Source: Orychophragmus violaceus
Taxonomy: Eukaryota > Streptophyta > Magnoliopsida > Brassicales > Brassicaceae
Length of the DNA: 64,000 nucleotides
Direction: 5' to 3'
Assembly (NCBI GenBank): GCA_030180135.1
Contig: CM058238.1
Location: forward strand, 45,535,765-45,599,764
Part shown: piece after piece, positions 25,504-35,800 of the stretch
Position numbering within the stretch: position 1 is the first letter of the stretch
Layout: every line of letters starts with the position of its first letter
Notes under the pieces: generated by a model
The model's input: the letters and a program-made list of their open reading frames with translations, nothing else
Databases searched by the model: none
Told to the model about the DNA's origin: nothing
Program-made: the position numbers and the translations under genes

Positions 25504-26072
25504 GGCCACACACGACCATTGTAAGCTTTGCTAATTCACTTTATAAAAATCAGAACTCATTTGATACAACAAACTCTTATCTCTTTCTCTATTCTTCTTG
25601 TAACAAGTTCTGCTCTTTGTCTTCATTGTTTATACAAGTTTATACACAATGTAGACCATAAAGAGCCACGGTTATGGCTGCTTAAGGCAGCCTCTTATCA
25701 TGCTTGGATAACTCTTCCATAGTTAGTCCAAGTATGATGAGAGAATCATTCATAGTTGTTCTTTAGCTTCTCTTAGTTGTTCCTTAAGCTAATTACTGAT
25801 TCTCTTCCATGTTATGAGTAGACTCTCCTTGGTGAGATGTTAAGCTCTTGGAATTGTTTTCATATAGCTAAGGACTCCTTTTATACAACTAGATTAATGG
25901 CTTTCTTAAGTACAAACTAGTTGTCTTTTGTTTGAGCAGAACCGGTTGCATTACTCTTCTTTAATCTGTTTCTGTTCTTGTGTTGAGTTATGGTTCAGAG
26001 CTTCTTATGAATGTCTCATGAACCAAACTAGATGATCAGAGCTTCCTCATGGATGCTTCTGAAATTCTAACA

Positions 26073-26084
26073 TGGTATCAGAGC
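26073..26084 (+). promoter_or_regulatory. Primer-binding site of element Z
   Basis: TGGTATCAGAGC directly follows the LTR end, the same initiator-tRNA-Met PBS used by A-D. Confidence 0.92.
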
Positions 26085-27174
26085 AGCAAGTTCTTGGCTG
26101 CAAATCATTTCAAGATAGAGAGCAAAATCTGTCTTGTTTAATCTTTTACTTCCGCAATGTTTTTCATGGACCAAGCTTCTGATTTACTTGGTTCCATGCT
26201 CTTAATGCTTGTAGCTCTCTGTTTTGAAGAGATGACAAGTTGTTGTTAAGAAATCAGAGAAGAACTAGAGCATATAGTTATGTCTTTACTTGTTACTTCT
26301 CTGGTTTGTTTGTTGCTTGTTTCAAACTGAGCAAGCTCAGTCCCTGAACTTTTTGAAATGTTTATGAGTTAAACTGAGCAAGAAACTCAGTCCCTGAACC
26401 TTAAACATGTGTTTGTTTCTAAGTTAAACTAAGCTATCTTAGTCCCTGAACTAGAAACTTATTCTCTAACATTTTATTTTCTGTGTTTCAGGTTCATTCT
26501 CCCATACTCTCATTCTACTATTCTCTGAGTTTGGTTTACATGCTCTTAATATGAGTTTATGCATTCCAAACTCACATACTCTCTATACTCTCATTCTCTG
26601 GTGCACACTCTCTTAATCTGAGTTGTGTGTCATCCCATACTCTCTATACTCTGGTTACTTCTATTTTACTCTAAAGTTTACTCCTAAAGAACTATCTTAT
26701 TCTTGCACAGAAACTGAAAGCTCATTAGTCCTGATCAAACTTGTGTTGCTTGAGTGTTTTCTTGTGTTTAGGTGTTCTTAGGAGGAATGGCGAGTTGTTG
26801 GCAGTAAGGATCAGTCTTAATGGCGGTTCATGCTGATGTTTAAGTGGCTGTGTGGTTGAGGAGCTGAAGAAGTCTCCAACAAAATCAGTGAGCTCATGGA
26901 GTTGTGGATTAGCTGAAATCCTCATGGAGCATTCATCAAGATGGTGGATGTGCTTATTGTTGAAGGATCTTCCCAAGGGAGAATGGCGGTTTATACTCTG
27001 TCCATTCAAGAAGGGAGAGGCCTCGTTTGTTGTTTGTTGGTGTTAGAACCGTGGTTCAACCAAGTGGAGTAAGACCACAAGACAAGCCCAACATAGTTCA
27101 AACCAAAGAGATGGCTATGGTGGAAGATCTAGTGGATATGCAAGCTGGTGACACGATGAATCAGCCCAACTTGT

Positions 27175-27267
27175 TTCTTGAATACTCCCTCCATAACAAT
27201 GGAGAACTCAAGAATTGTTGTGATCTTTCTTCTTGAATACTCCCTCCATAATAATGGAGAACTCAAG
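27175..27267 (+). repeat. Direct repeat of about 38 bp in Z interior
   Basis: Two copies (27175-27212 and 27230-27267, offset 55) of TTCTTGAATACTCCCTCC followed by ATAAC or ATAAT, then AATGGAGAACTCAAG. Each copy contains the inverted arms CTCC...GGAG around CCTCCATAA. Confidence 0.7.
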
Positions 27268-27535
27268 AGTGATAGATCCGAGAATCACCAAGTGGAGCAG
27301 GCCAAGAAGAGTATGCAAGCTGGTGATAGATTTGTGGTGCAAAAGTCAGATTGCACAAGTGGTAGAGTCATGGTGAAGAACCATGGACAATTCAATAGTG
27401 CGGGGGAGCTTAAGCTCAAATCCAAACCGCAACTCACATTACTATGATCAGGCTACTTCTAAAACTCTTTTTTTTTCATTACCATTATAGATTGCCTAAA
27501 GACTTGATAGTGTTTGATAGAGTTTAAGTGTTGAA

Positions 27536-27769
27536 AACGTTTCCCAATTCTCAAAACGTTTTCAATCTATTCTTAAAAGGTTTTGAAACCTATTGAAGTT
27601 CAAACTCTTGTGATTCTCTTGATTATGATGTTGTTATGTTTCATTTCAAAGTCAAAAACGTTTTAAACCTTATTCTCAAAACGTTTTCAGACTTGATTTT
27701 TCATTTGAATCTTGTTGTGATCATGTGTTTCAAAGATAAAACGTTTTACAATCAATTCTCTAAAACGTT
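27536..27769. repeat. Cluster of six AACGTT palindromes in Z
   Basis: AACGTT occurs at 27536, 27555, 27657, 27680, 27740 and 27764, mostly inside AAAACGTTTT. Intervening text repeats loosely (TTCTCAAAACGTTTTCA-like words), suggesting decayed short duplications. The function is unknown. Confidence 0.6.
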
Positions 27770-28169
27770 TCAAACCTAAAGGTTTTATTCATAACTAATG
27801 TCTTAGATGCCATTTCATATACTTTAACATGTTTCCTTTAAACCTTTGTGTTGAAGGTTTATAAGGAGAAGAGAAAGGCATGCTTAAGGAGCATTAGGAA
27901 GTGAAGCCTTGAAGTCTTTCCAAGAGGAAGATGAGACCGACTTGAAGTTCTTCCAAGATGAGAAGGATGATGGAAGTTGGGGTTAAAGGCCGGAGCCCTA
28001 TGGATTCCAAGTTTCAAAAGACACAACAAGAGCAAGAAGATCATATCAAGAGAAGTCAAGTCAAGGAATGCTAAGGAATTAAAGAGTTATGGAAAGGAGT
28101 AGCCGTGATCCAAGATGTTCATACCAAGGTCAAGTTACATCTTGAGTATGTGGACTATACTCTTTTTGT

Positions 28170-28211
28170 CCTCCTTAAGGTTTTATCCCAAAGAGGTTTT
28201 CCTTGAGGAGG
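28170..28211 (+). promoter_or_regulatory. 3' hairpin 1 of element Z
   Basis: CCTCCTTAAGG (28170-28180) pairs with CCTTGAGGAGG (28201-28211) with one G-U pair, around the 20-nt loop at 28181-28200 that holds TTATCCCAAAGAGGTTTT. It is followed by AGGTTTTTAATGAGG overlapping the 3' arm. A-D have the same loop pattern on a different stem sequence. Confidence 0.7.
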
Positions 28212-28237
28212 TTTTTAATGAGGTAGTTCCACAGCTC

Positions 28238-28298
28238 CAAGCTTGGCCTTTGGTCCTCTTCTCCCTTTGGTCTTTTGGAGTCCCGACGACCAAGCTTG
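28238..28298 (+). promoter_or_regulatory. 3' hairpin 2 of element Z, ending at the PPT
   Basis: CAAGCTTGGCC (28238-28248) pairs with GACCAAGCTTG (28288-28298) with one wobble pair. The 3' arm ends next to the polypurine tract, as hairpin 2 does in A-D, where the stem sequence is different. Confidence 0.6.
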
Positions 28299-28306
28299 CG
28301 GGGGAG
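28299..28306 (+). promoter_or_regulatory. Polypurine tract of element Z
   Basis: CGGGGGAG lies immediately before the 3' LTR at 28307. It is the RNase H-resistant primer for plus-strand DNA synthesis. Confidence 0.9.
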
Positions 28307-29448
28307 TATTAGAGAGAATGATGAAATGGAGGAGGAGAGGCTGAAGTCATGAAGACAAAGCCGAGCCTCATTCCTTGAAGAAGCCTTGGTGTTGAGAACA
28401 AGCAAGCAAAGCAATGCTTAAGTGAGCAACAAAGGCAACTATCAAGATGTGCAAAGTTGGGGCACACAGACAAATGATCAATGTGCAAAGTTGGGGCAAG
28501 ATCATCATGTGCAAAGTCAGGGCCAAGTGTTGAAGTGCAAAGTTGGGACACTTATATATTCAGACAACCAAGAATGTGCAAAGTTGGGGCCAAACAGAAG
28601 TCTGTCAAGAATCAGACTCAAGAAGAGTCACATGTGCGTTTAAGGAGGAAAGTGGTTACAAGGACAAGTCACACTCACCCTTGGGAGTGTGCACTCTCTC
28701 TCTCCAGAAGCAAGTGGCTAAGACAAGTCACTATCAAGGTGTGAACACACCCAATTCGGATCTGAACAAGAGGACAAGATCCAGCCATTCATTCAAACTT
28801 AGTTTTCCCTCCATTAAATCAATGGCTGTGATTCAAAGTCTTAGTTTATGATTTTAACCTAATTGTATGCCTATATAAAGGCCACACACGACCATTGTAA
28901 GCTTTGCTAATTCACTTTATAAAAATCAGAACTCATTTGATACAACAAACTCTTATCTCTTTCTCTATTCTTCTTGTAACAAGTTCTGCTCTTTGTCTTC
29001 ATTGTTTATACAAGTTTATACACAATGTAGACCATAAAGAGCCACGGTTATGGCTGCTTAAGGCAGCCTCTTATCATGCTTGGATAACTCTTCCATAGTT
29101 AGTCCAAGTATGATGAGAGAATCATTCATAGTTGTTCTTTAGCTTCTCTTAGTTGTTCCTTAAGCTAATTACTGATTCTCTTCCATGTTATGAGTAGACT
29201 CTCCTTGGTGAGATGTTAAGCTCTTGGAATTGTTTTCATATAGCTAAGGACTCCTTTTATACAACTAGATTAATGGCTTTCTTAAGTACAAACTAGTTGT
29301 CTTTTGTTTGAGCAGAACCGGTTGCATTACTCTTCTTTAATCTGTTTCTGTTCTTGTGTTGAGTTATGGTTCAGAGCTTCTTATGAATGTCTCATGAACC
29401 AAACTAGATGATCAGAGCTTCCTCATGGATGCTTCTGAAATTCTAACA
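28307..29448 (+). repeat. 3' LTR of element Z
   Basis: 1142 bp, matching 24931-26072 with no difference that I could see, followed by the target duplication GAGGA (29449-29453). Confidence 0.92.
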
Positions 29449-29453
29449 GAGGA

Positions 29454-29690
29454 TTGTGGGATCACATCTTGGAGGATAAAACACCAACTGAAGAAGATGA
29501 AGCCAAGAAGAAGGATGAGGAAACCAAAAAGGCAGAAGCTAAATGGTTTCAAGAAGATCAGCTTGTGCTTGGGTTTCTCCAAAACTCTCTTGACCCATCC
29601 ATCCTTGAAGCTTATTCTCATTGTGAGACAGCAAAATCACTGTGGGATACTCTCAAGAAGATTTATGGAGATGTGTCTAATCTCAGCTCA
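29454..29690 (+). pseudogene. Duplicated gag fragment resuming after Z
   Basis: It continues the duplicated gag in frame from codon 41 (GLWDHILED) to about codon 119 (DVSNLS), then breaks into filler. The word CAGCAAAATCACTG is shared with element A and not with B-D (CAGCCAAGTCACTG), so the source belonged to the A subfamily. It would read through filler to a stop at 29750. Confidence 0.9.
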
Positions 29691-29744
29691 CATCAGTTTA
29701 ATGCCATGTTACTATGCTCTGATAACATTGCTCTGATACTATGT
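29687..29744 (+). other. Scrambled filler DNA with inverted PBS fragments
   Basis: The stretch is stitched from short pieces: CAGCTCACATCA (as in the gag start at 22797), ATCAGTTTAATGCCA (integrase), ATGTTACTA (integrase), GCTCTGATA (reverse complement of the PBS), AACATTGCTCTGATAC (reverse complement of PBS plus leader), then ACTATGTTACTAATCAG returning to integrase. Neighbouring pieces share a few bases. This pattern is known from serial template switching. Confidence 0.75.
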
Positions 29745-32283
29745 TACTAATCAGTTTAATGCCAAGATCAAAGTGTTTAGGTCAGATAATGGAGGAGAGT
29801 ATACAAGCCAAAGATTCAAAGCTCACTTGAACAAATGTGGGATCCTTCATCAAACAAGCTGTCCCCATACTCCCCAACAAAATGGTGTGGCTGAAAGGAA
29901 GAATAGACACCTCATGGAAGCTGCTAGGTCCATGATGTTCCACACCAATGTTCCTAAGAGATTTTGGGGAGATGCAGTGTTGGCAGCATGCTATCTCATC
30001 AACAGGATCCCAACTAGAGTTCTTCAAGACATTTCACCATATGAGGTATTGAACAAAGCCAAACCATTTATTGAACACTTACGTGTGTTTGGTTGTGTTT
30101 GTTTTGTATATATCTCAGGAGATCAAAGGAACAAGCTAGATGCTAAGAGCACAAGGTGTATGTTTCTTGGATACTCCACAACTCAGAAGGGCTACAAGTG
30201 TTTTGATCCAAGCAACAACAGGACCTATGTTTCAAGGGATGTTAAGTTCATTGAGGGGCAGAGTTACTATGAGAAGAAGGATTGGGAAGGTTTGAAAGAC
30301 CTCTCAAGATCACCTTCTGATTTGGCTACAAGTTTGAAGTATTTGTTGGATCACTTGGGCAATGACACCCCACGGCCAGAAAAGGCTAAGACACCTACCC
30401 AGGAAGCTCAACAAGAGGATACTGAACCAGCAACACACACTCAGGAACCGGCTCAACCTCAAGAAGACACTCTACCTCAAGATCAGAACCAAGTGGACTT
30501 GGATATGAATGAGGATGAGATGGTTTATCAAGAGGCAGTGGGTAATGAGGAAGTGGTTGATCAACAGGTTCAGCAACTCAGGAGAAGCATAAGGGAAAAG
30601 AAAGATCCATCAGAATGGATGAAGACAAGAGTCTACTACAACAACCAAGCAGTAGCTCATCCTAGTCAGTCTACTTGTTCTATTGACTTGCTACCATCTA
30701 GTCACAAGGCCTTTCTTGGAAAGATTGAGCTAAACCAAGTTCCTAAGACTTATGAAGAGGCTGAGGGTATCAAGGTTTGGATGGATGCAGTAAAGGATGA
30801 GAAAGAAGCTATGGAGAGGAACCATACTTGGATTGTAGAGAAGCTGCCGAAAAAGAAGAAGACTGTTAGCTCTAAATGGGTCTTCACAATCAAGTATAAA
30901 AGCAATGGAGACATAGAGAGGTACAAGGCAAGGCTAGTAGCAAGGGGATTCACTCAAACCTATGGAGAAGACTATACAGATACCTTTGCACCAGTGGCTA
31001 AACTTCACACAGTGAGAGTCACATTGAGCTTAGCCACCAACCTCTCATGGAATCTATGGCAAATGGATGTGAAGAATGCTTTTCTACAAGGTGAACTTGA
31101 AGAGGAAGTGTATATGACTCCACCACCAGGTTTGAAGCACTTGTGTAAAGATGATGAAGTGTTGAGGCTGAGAAGGGCAATTTATGGTCTGAAGCAATCA
31201 CCAAGGGCATGGTACCATAAGCTTAGTCACACTCTCATGGACCATGGCTTCAAGAAGTCTCAATCTGATCACACTTTGTTCACGCTTCAAAGTGCTCAAG
31301 GAGTGGTGGTGGTTCTGATTTATGTGGATGACTTGATTATCACAGGAAGTGATAATGATGGGATTCAATCCACAAAGGCCTATCTCAAGAGCTCCTTTGA
31401 TATTAAAGACCTTGGTGAGTTGAAGTACTTCTTGGGTATTGAAGTTTGCAGATTCAATGATGGGTTGTTTCTGTCCCAAAGGAAGTATGTTAAGGACTTG
31501 TTGACAGAAACAAGTATGCTTGATTGCAAGGCTGCAAAGACTCCTCTTGAAGATGGCTACCAAGTCAATAGAAAGGGGGAGAAATCAGAAGAAGTCAAGT
31601 TCAAGGATGTCTCATTATATAGGAGGCTGGTTGGGAAGCTTATCTACCTCACTCTCACAAGACCAGACTTATGCTTTGCTGTGAATCAAGTTAGCCAACA
31701 TATGCAATCACCCACAGTGTATCATTGGAGTTTGATTGAGAGGATACTCAGATATCTCAAAGGATCAACTGAACAAGGTATTTGGATGGGTAAGAATGAG
31801 AGCACAGAGATTGTTGGCTATTGTGATGCAGATTGGGCTGGAGATAAGAGTGATAGGAGATCAACCACCGGCTATTGTACCTTCATTGGAGGCAACTTGG
31901 TAACTTGGAAGACAAAGAAGCAGAAGGTGGTATCTTGTTCTAGTGCTGAAGCTGAGTATAGGGCAATGAGGAAGCTTGCAACCGAGTTGACATGGCTGAA
32001 AGCTTTGCTTAAGGACTTTGGCATAGAGCAATCAAGTCCAATCACCTTCCATTGTGACAACCAGGCTGCTATTCACATTGCGACCAACTCAGTGTTTCAT
32101 GAGAGGACAAAACACATTGAGATTGATTGTCACAAGGTAAGGGAGAAGATTGAAGATGGAACCATTCTGCCTTGTTACACAAAGAGTGAAGATCAGCTTG
32201 CAGACATCTTCACAAAGGCTGCTAGTCTCAAGGTTTGCACTCATGTCTTTGGCAAACTAGGACTAGTGGCTATCCATGATTAG
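29745..32283 (+). pseudogene. gag-pol of element A, 3' part (integrase, RT, RNase H)
   Basis: This 2539-nt open stretch aligns with codons 571-1416 of C and D and ends at the same stop. It carries the second and third integrase catalytic residues (Asp in FRSDNGGE, Glu in NGVAERKN), the copia GKR-like and linker regions, reverse transcriptase with QMDVKNAFLQG and the catalytic YVDD box, and RNase H with CDADW, SSAEAEY and CDNQAA. It is separated from its gag, protease and integrase N-terminus by the 5.2-kb insertion. An ATG at 29773 could start translation, but nothing suggests that it is used. Confidence 0.95.
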
Positions 32284-32435
32284 AACTCTCCTGATTCATG
32301 AGCAGCATACTCTTTTTCCCTTGGTGTGGTTTTGTCCCAAGTGGTTTTCCACATCAAGGTTTTTAATGAGGTGTTGCCATGATCATTCCAAGTTCAGTCT
32401 TTAGGGTGATTCCAAAGTCTGAACTTGAGGGGGAG
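32284..32435 (+). promoter_or_regulatory. 3' UTR of element A with two hairpins and PPT
   Basis: Hairpin 1: CCTTGGTGTGG (32319-32329) with CCACATCAAGG (32349-32359), one G-U pair, 19-nt loop TTTTGTCCCAAGTGGTTTT. Hairpin 2: 32390-32402 with 32414-32426 (AAGTTCAG/CTGAACTT plus CTTT/AAAG around a T-T mismatch). The PPT GAGGGGGAG at 32427-32435 starts directly after hairpin 2. Confidence 0.8.
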
Positions 32436-32878
32436 TATTGATCATGATTAGATCAAATGTGCAAAGGCTGTGTATTATCAAAATGTGCACAAGTCTTGCA
32501 CATTTGATAATGTACAAAGTTGGGGACATCATATTTGATAAGGCGCCTAATTCAGACCTAAGAAGAAGAAGAGAGCCGTTGGAGTTAGAGAGAGAGCCGT
32601 TAGGGTTTAGGAGGAAATCTTTGTCTGGTGGGGACCACAAGTGGTCCACACCCTTTCTCTCACCTCCTGCCACGGTTCAGAGCATCTCAGACCTGGTCCC
32701 TCTTCATTTTGTCTTGTATCTTCTTTAGGTTAAACAACATGTGTGTTGGAAGTCTTATATAAAGGATGTAACCACAAATGAATGAACTTAAGGGTTTTGA
32801 AACCTTATTCTCTCTTGTGCTGCGCCTCCATCTCTCACTCTTACAAAGAACCCTAATGTTTATACTCTAAAACTCTCA
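32436..32878 (+). repeat. 3' LTR of element A
   Basis: 443 bp, no difference seen from 22040-22482. It is followed by the target duplication TAAGT (32879-32883) and in-register satellite. Confidence 0.95.
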
Positions 32879-35800
32879 TAAGTAACCCTTCTAAATGACT
32901 AGAAAGACACTTTGATCTTCTAAAATGTCCTATGAGAATCCTAAACTAAAATTTTTAAACTAAACTTCTTGAAACAAATGTGTCATGGATTGGAGAATTT
33001 AGGTGATGTAGGACAACTATAAATAAGTTTTTGTATGCTCCTAAAGGTAGAATGAGAAGCATGTTGTTTTTGTTCGTTTGTAACACCACTAAGTAACCCC
33101 TCTAAAAGACTAGAAAGAAATTTTGGTCTTCTAAAAGGTCCTATGAGATTCTAAATAAAACTTTTTAACCAAAACCTCTTGAAACATATATGTCATGGAT
33201 TGGTGAATTTCGGTGAGGTAAGACAACTATAAGTAAGTTTTTGTATGCTCCTAAAGGTAGAATGGGAAGCAATTTATACAAGTTTATGTTCGTTTGTAAC
33301 ACACCTAAGTAACCCTTCTAAATGACTAGAAAGACACTTTGATCTTTTAAAATGTCCTATGAGAATCCTAAACTAAATTTCTTAAACTAAACTTCTTGAA
33401 ACAAATGTGTCATGGATTGGAGAATTTAGGTGATGTAGGACAACTATAAATAAGTTTTTGTATGCTCCTAAAGGTAGAATGAGAAGCACGTTATTTTTGT
33501 TCGTTTGTAACACCACTAAGTAACCCCTCTAAAAGACTAGAAAGAAATTTTGATCTTCTAAAAGGTCCTATGAGATCCTAAATAAAACTTTTTAACCAAA
33601 ACCTCTTGAAATATATAAGTCATGGATTGGTGAATTTCGGTGAGGTAAGACAACAATAAGTAAGTTTTTGTATGCTCCTAAAGGTAGAATGGGGAGCATT
33701 TTATACAAGTTTATGTTCGTTTGTAACACCCCTAAGTAACCCTTCTAAGTGACTAGAAAAAAACTTTGATCTTCAAAAAGATCCTATGAGAATCCTAAAT
33801 AAAACATTTTAACCAAAATATCTTGAAACATATATGTCATGGATTGGAGAATTTAGGTGAGGTAGAACAACTATAAGTAAGTTTTTGTATGCTCCTAAAG
33901 GTAGAATGAGAAGCATTTTATACAAGTTTATGTTCGTTTGTAACACACCTAAGTAACCCTTCTAAATGACTAGAAAGACACTTTGATCTTCTAAAATGTC
34001 CTATGAGAATCCTAAACAAAACTTTATAAACTAAACTTCTTGAAACAAATGTGTCATGGATTGGAGAATTTAGGTGATGTAAGACAACTATAAATAAGTT
34101 TTTGTATGCTCCTAAAGGTAGAATGAGAAGCATTTTATACAAGTTTATGTTCGTTTGTAACACACCTAAGTAACCCTTCTAAATGACTAGAAAGACACTT
34201 TGATCTTCTAAAATATTCTATGAGAATCCTAAACTAAACTTTTTAAACTAAACTTCTTGAAAGAAATGTGTCATGGATTAGAGAATTTAGGTGATGTAGG
34301 ACAACCATAAATAAGTTTTTGTATGCTCCTAAAGGTAGAATGAGAAGCATGTTGTTTTTGTTCGTTTGTAACACCACTAAGTAACCCCTCTAAAAGACTA
34401 GAAAGAAACTTTGATCTTCAAAAAGATCCTATGAAAATCCTAAATAAAACTTTTTAACCAAAACCTCTTGAAACATATATGTCATGGATTGGTGAATTTC
34501 GGTGAGGTAAGACAACAATAAGTAAGTTTTTGTATGCTCCTAAAGGTAGAATGGGGAGCATTTTATACAAGTTTATGTTCGTTTGTAACACCCCTAAGTA
34601 ACCCTTCTAAGTGACTAGAAAGAAACTTTGATCTTCAAAAAGATCCTATGAAAATCCTAAATAAAACTTTTTAACAAAAACATCTTGAAACATATATGTT
34701 ATGGATTGGAGAATTTAGGTGAGGTAGGACAACTATAAGCAAGTTTTTGTATGCTCCTAAAGGTAGAATGAGAAGCATTTTATACAAGTTTATGTTCGTT
34801 TGTAACACACCTAAGTAACCCTTCTAAATGACTAGAAAGACACTTTGATATTCTAAAATGTCCTATGAGAATCCTAAACTAAACTTTTTAAACTAAACTT
34901 CTTGAAACAAATGTGTCATGGATTGGAGAATTTAGGTGATGTAGGACAACTATAAATAAGTTTTTGTATGCTCCTAAAGGTAGAATGGGAAGCATGTTGT
35001 TTTTGTTCGTTTGTAACACCACTAAGTAACCCCTCTAAAAGACTAGAAAGAAATTTTGATCTTCTAAAAGGTCCTATGAGATCTTAAATAAAACTTTTTT
35101 AACCAAAACCTCTTGAAATATATATGTCATGGATTGGTGAATTTCGGTGAGGTAAGACAACAATAAGTAAGTTTTTGTATGCTCCTAAAGGTAGAATGGG
35201 GAGCATTTTATACAAATTTATGTTCGTTTGTAACACCCCTAAGTAACCCTTCTAAGTGACTAGAAAAAAACTTTGATCTTCAAAAAGATCCTATGAGAAT
35301 CCTAAATAAAACATTTTAACCAAAATATCTTGAAACATATATGTCATGGATTGGAGAATTTAGGTGAGGTAGAACAACTATAAGTAAGTTTTTGTATGTT
35401 CCTAAAGGTAGAATTAGAACCATTTTATACAAGTTTATGTTCGTTTGTAACACCCCTAAGTAACCCTTCTAAGAGACTAAAAAGAAACTTTGATCTTCAA
35501 AAAGATCCTATGAGAATCCTAAATAAAACATTTTAACCAAAATATCTTGAAACATATATGTCATGGATTGGAGAATTTAGGTGAGGTAGAACAACTATAA
35601 GTAAGTTTTTGTATGCTCCTAAAGGTAGAATGAGAAGCATTTTATACAAGTTTATGTTCGTTTGTAACACACCTAAGTAACCCTTCTAAATGACTAGAAA
35701 GACACTTTGATCTTCTAAAATGTCCTATGAGAATCCTAAACAAAACTTTATAAACTAAACTTCTTGAAACAAATGTGTCATGGATTGGAGAATTTAGGTG

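Larger units (their letters stand above)
24931..26072 (+). repeat. 5' LTR of element Z
   Basis: This 1142-bp LTR is far longer than those of A-D (428-469 bp). It contains five copies of a TGTGCAAAGTTGGGG-type word, a TATA box at 25496-25503 and a long region of about 570 bp downstream of TATA. The short ORFs in it (such as 25046-25267) recur only because the LTR is duplicated; none is recognisable. Confidence 0.92.
26085..28169 (+). other. Non-coding interior of element Z
   Basis: About 2.1 kb with no ORF longer than about 95 codons and none I recognise. It contains a direct repeat of about 38 bp (27175-27267) and a cluster of six AACGTT palindromes (27536-27769). Several stretches such as AACTGAGCAAGCTCAGTCCCTG recur loosely near 26325-26460. 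No polyprotein remnant is visible, so this is either decayed beyond recognition or captured non-element sequence. Confidence 0.75.
24931..29448 (+). mobile_element. Non-autonomous LTR retrotransposon Z
   Basis: This element has two 1142-bp LTRs (24931-26072 and 28307-29448) that appear identical and a 5-bp target duplication GAGGA (24926-24930 and 29449-29453). It carries a PBS identical to the copia elements and a polypurine tract, but its 2.2-kb interior has no recognisable gag, protease, integrase, RT or RNase H. Termini are TATTAG...TAACA, again TA...CA. Shared signals with A-D (PBS, U3 word, tandem 3' hairpins, the AGGTTTTTAATGAGG block) suggest it is mobilised by a related copia element. 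It resembles a LARD-type non-autonomous element, though its interior is short for that class. Confidence 0.9.
24497..29744 (+). other. 5248-bp composite insertion inside integrase of element A
   Basis: The insertion lies between two copies of ACTATGT (24490-24496 and 29738-29744). It holds, in order: the last bases of the LTR, PBS, leader and first 40 gag codons; nested element Z; gag codons 41 to about 119; then scrambled filler. Removing it rejoins codon 571 exactly, giving 1712 + 2539 = 4251 nt, the same as in C and D. Z inserted later into this duplicated piece, as its own target duplication shows. Confidence 0.85.
22040..32878 (+). mobile_element. Ty1/copia LTR retrotransposon A, rearranged
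   Basis: This is a full-length plant copia element with 443-bp LTRs (22040-22482 and 32436-32878) that look identical by eye. It has a PBS, one gag-pol reading frame and a polypurine tract. The 5-bp target duplication TAAGT lies at 22035-22039 and 32879-32883, and the satellite continues in register across it. The LTR termini are TATTG...TCTCA, a non-canonical TA...CA pair. The reading frame is interrupted at 24497 by 5248 bp of duplicated 5' sequence, nested element Z and filler. Without that segment the coding length would be the same 4251 nt as in C and D. Identical LTRs suggest a very recent insertion. Confidence 0.95.

Noticed and set aside
27027..27447. ORFs of 69 and 89 residues in the Z interior as possible Gag remnants
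   Set aside because: No zinc knuckle, protease or any copia similarity, and one spans a direct repeat. Not enough to call a gene.
31198..31563. 121-residue minus-strand ORF, also at 45384-45749 and 61677-62042
   Set aside because: Antisense shadow of the reverse-transcriptase coding region, conserved only because the sense strand is. The same applies to the other minus-strand ORFs in gag, integrase and RNase H.
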